Shown: positions 55,572 to 61,929 of the stretch, piece by piece
How positions within the stretch are numbered: position 1 is the first letter of the stretch
Layout: every line of letters starts with the position of its first letter
DNA from: DATFES01 sp035457725
GTDB taxonomy: Bacteria; Pseudomonadota; Alphaproteobacteria; CACIAM-22H2
DNA length: 64,000 bases
NCBI GenBank assembly: GCA_035457725.1
Contig: DATIBC010000057.1
Coordinates: 1-64,000, forward strand
Direction: 5' to 3'
The notes under the pieces: model-generated
What the model saw: the letters and a program-made list of their open reading frames with translations, nothing else
Databases searched by the model: none
What the model was told of the DNA's origin: nothing
Position numbers and translations under genes: made by a program

Positions 55572-55726
55572 TTCGGGTCGGGTGTCCTTTCCGGCGACAT
55601 ATCCGGCGCCGCGGGGCCTATGCCGCGACGCCGCACAAGGGAAGGACGCCTAACGTCGTTGCGTAAACAACCCGAAACCCTCGCTGGGCCGGGGGCCAGA
55701 GGCACGTGCGGGTGCGTCGAGTCGCT
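55572..55726 (-). ncRNA. Structured 5' leader of the decarboxylase gene, candidate speF-type RNA
   Basis: On the minus strand the about 155 bases before the ATG contain several short hairpins, for example GTTG..CAAC (around 55664-55651) and GACG-TTAG-GCGTC (around 55645), followed by CCTTCCCTTGTGCGGCG. A TATATA (55732-55727) could be the -10. Alphaproteobacterial ornithine decarboxylase genes often carry the conserved speF leader motif. The position fits, but motif identity is from memory and not checked. Confidence 0.4.
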
Positions 55727-55756
55727 TATATAGCGCGATTCCCCGCAATAAAAAGT

Positions 55757-55783
55757 AAAAATCCCTGGTCGCGCAGGGTTTTT
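55757..55783. terminator. Bidirectional intrinsic-terminator-like hairpin between divergent odc and aroQ
   Basis: CCCTG-GTCGCG-CAGGG (55763-55778) is flanked by A-rich DNA on the left and TTTTT (55779-55783) on the right, so both strands show a stem plus T-tract. It sits between the starts of two divergent genes, where an ordinary terminator has nothing upstream to terminate. Confidence 0.65.
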
Positions 55784-55810
55784 GCGCTCGATGCGTTGGG
55801 TCGGCGGCGA

Positions 55811-55838
55811 TTGCGCCAGCGGAGCGCCGTGTTATAAG
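55811..55838 (+). promoter_or_regulatory. Candidate aroQ-accBC promoter
   Basis: TTGCGC (55811-55816) and TATAAG (55833-55838) are 16 bases apart, a plausible sigma-70 pair about 37 bases before the chosen aroQ start. It lies just downstream of the terminator-like hairpin, which would insulate it. Confidence 0.5.
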
Positions 55839-55874
55839 GGCGACGTTGTCAACGACAGCGCAAGGGTCACGCGC

Positions 55875-56330
55875 GTGGCCGCTCAACCGACCATTCTGGT
55901 GCTGAACGGACCCAATCTGAACATGCTCGGTGTGCGCCAGCCCGAGATCTATGGGCGCGAGACGCTTGGCGACATCGAAGTCGCCTGCCGCGAACGGGGC
56001 GCCGAGCTCGGGCTGACCATCGATTTTCGACAGAGCAACCATGAAGGCGAGCTGGTCGAGTGGATTCACGAGGCACGCGGGACGGCCGAGGGCATCGTGA
56101 TTAACGCAGGTGCGTTGAGCCACACTTCGGTCGCGGTCCTCGACGCGCTTCTTTTGTGCGAGCTGCCGGTGGTCGAGGTTCACCTGTCGAATATCTATGC
56201 TCGCGAGCCGTTTCGTCACCATTCGCATGTCAGCGCCGCGGCGCGCGGCGTCATCTGCGGCTTCGGCGGCCAAGGCTACATTTACGCGCTCGATGCGCTG
56301 ACGCGCCTCATTTCCGGTAGCGAGGGGTGA
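55875..56330 (+). CDS. aroQ: Type II 3-dehydroquinate dehydratase
   Basis: AroQ performs the third step of the shikimate pathway. From GTG 55875 the protein has 151 residues, the family length. It has LVLNGPNLNMLGVRQPEIYG (catalytic Tyr), RQSNHEGELVEWIHEA, NAGALSHTS, and VEVHLSNIYAREPFRHHS. An upstream in-frame ATG (55782) would add an unlikely leader crossing the promoter. Its TGA overlaps the ATG of accB, so aroQ, accB and accC form one operon, a common alphaproteobacterial arrangement. Confidence 0.96.
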   Translation: MAAQPTILVLNGPNLNMLGVRQPEIYGRETLGDIEVACRERGAELGLTIDFRQSNHEGELVEWIHEARGTAEGIVINAGALSHTSVAVLDALLLCELPVVEVHLSNIYAREPFRHHSHVSAAARGVICGFGGQGYIYALDALTRLISGSEG

Positions 56331-56791
56331 TGGCGCCAAAGCCCGAGACCAAGTTCGCGATCGATCCCGACCTAATTCGCGCGCTGGCCGATATCCTGAC
56401 CGAGACGGGGTTGGGTGAGATCGAGTACGCCGAGGGCGACCGCCGAATCCGGGTCGCAAGGCCGATGACCGCCGCTGGCGGGCCAGGCGCGACCGCCATC
56501 TCGGCGAACGGCGCACCGGCGACGGCCTCCACGCCGGCGCCTGCAGCCGGACCGCCCGCCGGTGCGCTGACGGCGCCGATGGTCGGCACCGTCTACCTGG
56601 CGCCCGAGCCCGATGCGGCGCCCTTTGTCCGCGTCGGCGACAAGGTGAAGGAAGGACAGACCCTCCTCATCATCGAGGCGATGAAGGTGATGAACCCGAT
56701 TCGCAGTCCGCGCGCCGGCGAACTGAAGCAGGTGCTGGTCGCCAACGGGCAGCCGGTCGAGTACGGCGAGCCGCTGCTCGTCATCGAATGA
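56330..56791 (+). CDS. accB: Biotin carboxyl carrier protein of acetyl-CoA carboxylase
   Basis: AccB carries biotin between the carboxylase and transferase parts of acetyl-CoA carboxylase. From ATG 56330 the protein has 153 residues. They comprise an N-terminal domain, an Ala/Pro-rich linker (ASTPAPAAGPPAGA), and a biotinyl domain with the biotinylated lysine in EAMKVMN (Lys119 from this start) at the usual position about 35 residues from the end. A GTG one codon upstream is also possible. Coupled to aroQ through TGATG. Confidence 0.97.
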   Translation: MAPKPETKFAIDPDLIRALADILTETGLGEIEYAEGDRRIRVARPMTAAGGPGATAISANGAPATASTPAPAAGPPAGALTAPMVGTVYLAPEPDAAPFVRVGDKVKEGQTLLIIEAMKVMNPIRSPRAGELKQVLVANGQPVEYGEPLLVIE

Positions 56792-56858
56792 GCCGCTTCG
56801 CCTCGCCGGCCGCCGCCGCGACCGCCCGCATGCGCGGCGTCGGCCAGATCAATGGGCC

Positions 56859-58199
56859 ATGTTCGAGAAAGTTCTGATCGCCAATCGCGGCGAAATCGCG
56901 CTGCGCATACACCGCGCCTGCCGCGAGTTGGGAATCTCGACGGTCGCCGTCCACTCCACGGCTGACGCCGACGCCATGCACGTCCGCCTCGCCGACGAGA
57001 CCGTGTGCATTGGCCCGCCGCCGGCTCGCGAAAGCTACCTCAACGCCGCCGCCATCCTGTCGGCAGCCACGATCACCGGCGCCGACGCCGTCCACCCCGG
57101 CTACGGCTTTCTTGCCGAGAACGCCGATTTCGCGGCGATGGTCGAGGAGCACGGCTTCACCTTCATTGGCCCTGCACCCGAGCATATTCGCATGATGGGC
57201 GACAAGATTGCCGCCAAGAAAGCGGTGGCCGAGCTGGGCATTCCGCTCGTCCCCGGTTCCGACGGCCCGATCGAGGATGTCGACAGCGCCCTTGGACAAG
57301 CCACGAAAATCGGCTTCCCGGTGCTGATCAAGGCGGCGGCGGGTGGCGGCGGCGCCGGAATGAAGTTGGCGCGAGACAAATCCGCGCTGGCCGAGGCATT
57401 CGCCGCCGCCCGCGCCGAGGCGAGCGTCAATTTCGGTGACCAGACGGTCTATATCGAGAAGTATCTCGACCATCCGCGCCACATCGAGATCCAGCTGCTC
57501 GCCGACGCGCACGGCGACATCGTTCATCTGGGCGAGCGCGACTGCTCGCTGCAGCGCCGTCACCAGAAGGTGATCGAGGAAAGCCCGTCCCCGGCGCTGA
57601 ACGCCACGCAGCGGGCCGAGATCGGCGAAATCGTCTGCCAAGCAATGAAAAAGATCGGCTATCGCAATGTCGGCACCGTCGAGTTCCTTTACCAGGACGG
57701 CCAGTTCTATTTCATCGAGATGAATACGCGCCTTCAGGTCGAGCATCCGGTGACCGAGATGGTTTGCGGTCTCGATTTGGTCCGCGAGCAGATTCGCATC
57801 GCCACCGGCGCCCCGCTCGGCATCGAGCAGGCGCACGTGGTGTTCCAGGGACACGCCATCGAGTGCCGGGTGAACGCCGAGAATCCCGAGACCTTTGCGC
57901 CGGCTCCTGGCCGGCTCACCGAATATCATCCGCCTGGCGGGCTCGGCGTGCGCGTCGATTCCGCATTGTATTCAGGTTATCGCGTGCCGCCCAATTACGA
58001 CAGCATGGTCGCCAAGCTGATTGTTCACGGCAAGACGCGCAACGAGTGCTTGATGCGGCTGCGCCGCGCGCTCGAGGAGTACGTCATCGGCGGTATCGAC
58101 ACCACGCTGCCGCTGCATCGGCGCATCATTCAGCAGCCGGCATTCATCGATGGCGCTTACGACATCCACTGGCTTGAGCGTTTCGTCGGGCTCAGGTAA
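56859..58199 (+). CDS. accC: Biotin carboxylase subunit of acetyl-CoA carboxylase
   Basis: AccC carboxylates AccB-biotin using ATP and bicarbonate. The 446-residue protein starts MFEKVLIANRGEIALRIHRA and has the ATP-grasp glycine loop KAAAGGGGAGMKL. ERDCSLQRRHQKVIEE and the catalytic block YFIEMNTRLQVEHPVTE follow. Length and motifs are standard. It is 67 bp after accB in the same operon. The ribosome binding site is weak. Confidence 0.98.
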   Translation: MFEKVLIANRGEIALRIHRACRELGISTVAVHSTADADAMHVRLADETVCIGPPPARESYLNAAAILSAATITGADAVHPGYGFLAENADFAAMVEEHGFTFIGPAPEHIRMMGDKIAAKKAVAELGIPLVPGSDGPIEDVDSALGQATKIGFPVLIKAAAGGGGAGMKLARDKSALAEAFAAARAEASVNFGDQTVYIEKYLDHPRHIEIQLLADAHGDIVHLGERDCSLQRRHQKVIEESPSPALNATQRAEIGEIVCQAMKKIGYRNVGTVEFLYQDGQFYFIEMNTRLQVEHPVTEMVCGLDLVREQIRIATGAPLGIEQAHVVFQGHAIECRVNAENPETFAPAPGRLTEYHPPGGLGVRVDSALYSGYRVPPNYDSMVAKLIVHGKTRNECLMRLRRALEEYVIGGIDTTLPLHRRIIQQPAFIDGAYDIHWLERFVGLR

Positions 58200-58344
58200 C
58201 ACCAAGGGCAAGATATCGTCGAAGCACGGGTTGGGCATCGTCCTTCGTCGGGCTCGGGACGACGAGGTCCTCATGCCAACCCTGTCGGAGCATGAGGGCG
58301 GCAAGCTCATTACGCTCTCGTCCGACCCATGGTACGAGCGACGA

Positions 58345-58989
58345 ATGACGGAGTTGACGTCGGATCTACTTTTGCGCGCCTACGCCGTCGGTTTGTTCCC
58401 GATGGCGGAGACCGCCGAGGATCCCGAGCTATTCTGGGTCGATCCGGACCGGCGCGGCATCCTGCCGCTTGACGATTTCCACGTTCCGCGCAGCTTGCGC
58501 AAGACGCTGCGGCGCGGCGCCTTTCAGGTCACCGCCGACACGGCGTTTCGAGCGGTGATCGGCGCCTGCGCCGCGCCCAGTCCGCGTCGCCGCGCGACCT
58601 GGATCAACGTCGAAATTCAGCGCTTGTATGGCGAGTTGCACGATCTCGGTTTCGCGCACAGCATCGAATGCTGGCAGGGCGCGACTTTGGCGGGCGGCCT
58701 TTATGGGGTTGCGCTTGGCGGCGCGTTCTTTGGCGAAAGCATGTTTAGTCGCGTGGCCGACGCCAGCAAGGTGGCGCTCGTCCATCTGGTGGCGCGGCTC
58801 AAGCGCGGCGGATTCCAGCTTCTCGACACGCAGTTCGTGACTCCCCACTTGCAGCGATTCGGCACCATCGAGATTTCGCGCGGCGCCTATCGCAGGCGGC
58901 TCGCCGTGGCGGTGCGCGCCACTGCCGATTTTCCGCGCCAGCTCGACCAAGCGGGTGCCGCGATCCTGGCGTCGCTGGCTGGCGGTTAG
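58345..58989 (+). CDS. aat: Leucyl/phenylalanyl-tRNA--protein transferase
   Basis: Aat adds Leu or Phe to N-terminal Arg/Lys, marking proteins for ClpS-ClpAP. From ATG 58345 the protein has 214 residues, starting MTELTSDLLLRAYAVGLFPM. It contains PRSLRKTLRR, SIECWQGATLAGGLYGV, LGGAFFGESMFSRVADASK and LLDTQFVTPHLQRFG. The frame is open upstream (ATG 58274 possible), but the family starts at the chosen codon. Its stop overlaps that of the convergent DUF2155 gene by four bases. Confidence 0.95.
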   Translation: MTELTSDLLLRAYAVGLFPMAETAEDPELFWVDPDRRGILPLDDFHVPRSLRKTLRRGAFQVTADTAFRAVIGACAAPSPRRRATWINVEIQRLYGELHDLGFAHSIECWQGATLAGGLYGVALGGAFFGESMFSRVADASKVALVHLVARLKRGGFQLLDTQFVTPHLQRFGTIEISRGAYRRRLAVAVRATADFPRQLDQAGAAILASLAGG

Positions 58990-59462
58990 CGCGGCGTCGC
59001 TGCTGGCAGCGGCTCGACGTCGCCTTTGCAGTCGAGCACCCAGACATCGTAAACCGGATGCTCGAGCGCCGAGATCGCCGGCGAAGAAGCGAACATCCAG
59101 CCGCTGAACACCGTCGCGCCGGGCTCGGGCGCGCGGGCGTCGGTGATCTCGAGGAACGCCGTGCTTTCGGGAGTTTCCTCCGGCGGCCGCTTGCGGCAGG
59201 TCCGCACGACGATTTCCAGCGAGCCGAACTGGACCGGCCGATCGATCGCCGCCTCGATCGTGCGTACGCGGCCGGTGACCTTGTCCAGCGCCTGCAGAAC
59301 CGCCGCTGGCGGGCCGGCCGGGGCGGCGGCCTGCGACGGCGGGCGGCGCGCCGGCGGCGCTTGCGCAACGGCCGAAGCCGCGACGCCGATCAAACCGAGG
59401 ACGCCGGCGGCGCACGCCCATCGGCGCCGTCGTCCCGACACTGGCATCCAGTCAAGCGCCAC
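58986..59462 (-). CDS. DUF2155 exported protein
   Basis: The 158-residue protein has an N-terminal signal (WACAAGVLGLIGVAASAVAQA) and a Pro/Ala-rich spacer. The DUF2155 core follows: VRTIEAAIDRPVQFGSLEIV, RTCRKRPPEETPES, VFSGWMFASSPAISALEHPV and YDVWVLDC. The two cysteines probably form a disulfide. It is an alphaproteobacterial periplasmic family of unknown function, typically found between aat and mlaD/NDUFA12-like genes exactly as here. Confidence 0.9.
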   Translation of the reverse strand: MALDWMPVSGRRRRWACAAGVLGLIGVAASAVAQAPPARRPPSQAAAPAGPPAAVLQALDKVTGRVRTIEAAIDRPVQFGSLEIVVRTCRKRPPEETPESTAFLEITDARAPEPGATVFSGWMFASSPAISALEHPVYDVWVLDCKGDVEPLPAATPR

Positions 59463-59473
59463 GAAGTCGCACG

Positions 59474-59983
59474 CTACTGCGGCTTGGGCGCCGGAGGTCG
59501 AGGCGAACCGCCTTGGGCGCCCGAATTGACGGGTCCCTGGTTCTCGCCAGCGCTGAAAATGAATTTGCCGAGGAGCTGGACGATATTCACCGGCGCCTGG
59601 GTGAACTTGATCTCGCCGCCTGGCGGGATCGTCTGTTCCTCGGCGCCCGGCACCAAGGCGATGAAGTTGCTACCCAGCAATCCCTCGCTCACCACTTGGG
59701 CCACCGTATCGGTCGGCAGCTTGACCGAGCCGTCGATGCTGATCTTCACCACGGCGAGATAAGTCTGCGGCTCCAGTTTCTGTTCGACCACGGTGCCGAC
59801 CTTGATGCCCGACAGCTTCACGTCGCTGCCGGTAGCGAGCCCGTCGACCCGCTCGAACTTGGCGATCACCTCGTAGCCGTTCACCGCGCGGATATTGGTG
59901 CTCGAATACGCGAAAACGAGGAACAGCCCCGCCACCACCAGCACGATGGCGCCAAGAAGCGTCTCAACCAGATTTCTACCCAT
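59474..59983 (-). CDS. mlaD: Outer-membrane lipid asymmetry protein MlaD
   Basis: MlaD is the inner-membrane-anchored MCE protein that handles phospholipid in the Mla system. The 169-residue protein has one membrane helix at about residues 8-27, then an MCE domain with VDGLATGSDVKLSGIKVGTV and VVSEGLLGSNFIALVPGA. A hydrophobic helix NIVQLLGKFIFS and a Pro/Gly tail follow. It lies between the DUF2155 and NDUFA12-like genes; the other mla genes are not in the window. Confidence 0.92.
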   Translation of the reverse strand: MGRNLVETLLGAIVLVVAGLFLVFAYSSTNIRAVNGYEVIAKFERVDGLATGSDVKLSGIKVGTVVEQKLEPQTYLAVVKISIDGSVKLPTDTVAQVVSEGLLGSNFIALVPGAEEQTIPPGGEIKFTQAPVNIVQLLGKFIFSAGENQGPVNSGAQGGSPRPPAPKPQ

Positions 59984-60037
59984 CGCACGGACCTCGTGGT
60001 TGACCGCGCTGGCCCCGCTGGTTCGACCGGCGCCGCG

Positions 60038-60403
60038 TCAGGACGGCGTCCACGGCTCGTAGTCGCCCGTCGCCTTGGCCCGTCGCCCACCGCGATAATC
60101 GTGACCCGGCGGCCGATACGCCTCGGGCGTGCCCGTCCGGTTGGGTGCGTGCGGCTTCTGCCAAAACCGCGCGGGTGGGCCTTCGGCCGGAGGCGGATCC
60201 TTTACGATCTGGTGGAGCCACGCGTGCCACTCGGGCGGTACTTTCGAGGCATCCGGCTCGCCATTGTAGATTACCCAGCGCTTCTCGTGGCGACCGTCAT
60301 GGCGCTTCGCTCCGGTTTTGTCGCGGTAATAGCGGTTGCCGAACGAGTCGGCGCCGACGCGCTCGCCGCGCAGCCATGTGTAGAGTCGCGTCGCTAGCGT
60401 CAT
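60038..60403 (-). CDS. NDUFA12-like NADH dehydrogenase accessory subunit
   Basis: This is the bacterial homologue of complex I accessory subunit NDUFA12 (B17.2), found in alphaproteobacteria. The 121-residue product starts MTLATRLYTWLRGERVGADS and contains GNRYYRDKTG, KRWVIYNGEPDASKVPPEWH and AWLHQIVKDPP. A GTG two codons upstream is the alternative start. It is the first gene of the minus-strand trio with mlaD and DUF2155, 54 bp before mlaD. Confidence 0.92.
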   Translation of the reverse strand: MTLATRLYTWLRGERVGADSFGNRYYRDKTGAKRHDGRHEKRWVIYNGEPDASKVPPEWHAWLHQIVKDPPPAEGPPARFWQKPHAPNRTGTPEAYRPPGHDYRGGRRAKATGDYEPWTPS

Positions 60404-60518
60404 GGACACCCGAATCCTAGCGTCTGGTCGGAAAAAGGCGGGCGGACTATTGCATGAGCGCCCCGCCGTCGTCCAGATTCGGCGCCAGCATGGCGGGGGT
60501 GGTTAAGGAGCACACGAA

Positions 60519-61535
60519 ATGCCTGATTTCTGGCGATCTTCCGGCTTCCATCTGCTCGAGCCCGCAAGCCCGAACCGGCTCAAAGTCACCAACGGATTCT
60601 TGCGCGCCTATCTGATGCGCCCGGAAATCCGCCCGGTTTCGGAGTCGTGCACGGCCGAGCGCGGGCTTCACGCAGCACTGCTCGACGAGCCACGCCGGCC
60701 GGTGGCGGCGGCGGAGGTTTCCGCCATCGTCGATCCCGACGCGCGCGAGAACTACGCCATTTGGCTCGCCTTCCGCGATCGGCTTCTCGCCGCTGGTTCG
60801 GTCGAGGACGCATATCTGGGATTGTTCGTCAATCCTGCCGGCGACCCGGTTCCGCCGCTGTTCGTCGATCAGCTTGCCCATGTCGTGGTACGGGCGATGC
60901 TCCAGGGCACCGCCGAGCCGCTACGCGCGCGCGCTGGCGAGATGTTCTTTCGGCCGCAGAAAGTGACGATCAACGACGGTGCCATCATGGTCGCCGACGA
61001 GGAAGTCGTCGAAATGTACGCCAGTTCGGGCGGCATGGGATCGTTGGGCCGTCTTATCGTTGACTCGCAGACTCCGGTGCGCACGGTCGACCTCGACGTG
61101 CTGAGCGAGCACGCCGCCGACGAGTATTGGCGACGCGACGAGCGATACGATACCGTTCTCGATCTCAGTTTCGGCCGGCCCGGTCTCGACGCGCTGGCGC
61201 GCGTGCTCGAAGCCTGGGTCGCCCGGTTTCTCGCCATCGACGTCGCAATTCAGCCCGTTCGCACCATCAAGGACGACCGGTGGGTGTGGCACGTCGGCCT
61301 CGACAGCGAGGCGAGTGCGATTATGAACGACCTGTATGATGGGCGGGAGGTCGATGAAGCTCGCCTCGCCCGAATCATCTCGCTCTTCCGGCTCGAGTTC
61401 GCCGAACCGAGCGTCATGCGCCCCGATATTGCCGGACGCCCGGTTTACTTGGGTCTGGGCATGGACACGACCCAGCGCCTCCGCCTTAAGCCGCAGAACC
61501 TTCTAGTGAATCTTCCGCTCGCTGCCTCGGCGTAG
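60519..61535 (+). CDS. DUF6352 protein
   Basis: The 338-residue soluble protein begins MPDFWRSSGFHLLEPASPNR and contains NYAIWLAFRDRLLAAGSVED, EMFFRPQKVTINDGAIMVAD and DRWVWHVGLDSEASAIMNDL. I associate it with the DUF6352 family of conserved proteobacterial hypotheticals; no function is known and no catalytic motif is evident. It is divergent from the NDUFA12-like gene and upstream of the nrdJ leader. Confidence 0.75.
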   Translation: MPDFWRSSGFHLLEPASPNRLKVTNGFLRAYLMRPEIRPVSESCTAERGLHAALLDEPRRPVAAAEVSAIVDPDARENYAIWLAFRDRLLAAGSVEDAYLGLFVNPAGDPVPPLFVDQLAHVVVRAMLQGTAEPLRARAGEMFFRPQKVTINDGAIMVADEEVVEMYASSGGMGSLGRLIVDSQTPVRTVDLDVLSEHAADEYWRRDERYDTVLDLSFGRPGLDALARVLEAWVARFLAIDVAIQPVRTIKDDRWVWHVGLDSEASAIMNDLYDGREVDEARLARIISLFRLEFAEPSVMRPDIAGRPVYLGLGMDTTQRLRLKPQNLLVNLPLAASA

Positions 61536-61929
61536 TCCGCCGGGGCATGATTTTTTTGCACCTGCGAAAGGTTCATGCGTCACTTCAATATCTTGGATCG
61601 AGAAGCGGCGGGCACTACCAAATCCGGGATATCCTCAGGCGCTTGGGCGACTCCTCGCAATTTACATTCGAAGTGTACGACAAGTTCCTGAACGGGGCCC
61701 CGATTCGACCATATTTTGTGGGTCTTTGCCGGTGTGCGACAAAATCCAGTTGAAGACCCTGCCTTCGCATGTTCAACATCATGTAACGAGCCGGGCCCAA
61801 GCCCACCACATATTGTGGTCCCTGAGTGGGGAGTGGCGGTACTTGGAGGCCGGACGGGGGGTGGATTCGCCTGACTAAGGCGACTCGACCCGGGGGCAAG
61901 AAAGTACATCGCGGGAGGCACGAACTAGC
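61536..61929 (+). promoter_or_regulatory. nrdJ upstream region with a candidate NrdR box
   Basis: About 390 bp precede nrdJ without a convincing gene; a 68-codon plus-strand ORF at 61547-61753 has no recognisable family. At 61805-61819, ACCACA-TAT-TGTGGT is a perfect palindrome resembling NrdR boxes. A weaker relative, GACC..GGTC around ATATTTTGTG, is at 61707-61724. A hairpin TCGCCT/AGGCGA lies near 61868-61884. I looked for a cobalamin riboswitch (B12-box) and did not find one. Confidence 0.45.

Noticed and set aside
54066..55733. 555-codon plus-strand ORF opposite the transporter and decarboxylase
   Set aside because: It spans two unrelated, clearly recognisable genes on the other strand and is Arg/Asp/Ala-rich low-quality sequence.
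61547..61753. 68-codon plus-strand ORF before nrdJ
   Set aside because: No Shine-Dalgarno, no family, and it lies in the presumed promoter region; not enough support for a gene call.
61536..61929. Cobalamin riboswitch upstream of the B12-dependent reductase
   Set aside because: I looked for the B12-box consensus and the conserved core hairpins in this leader and did not see them.
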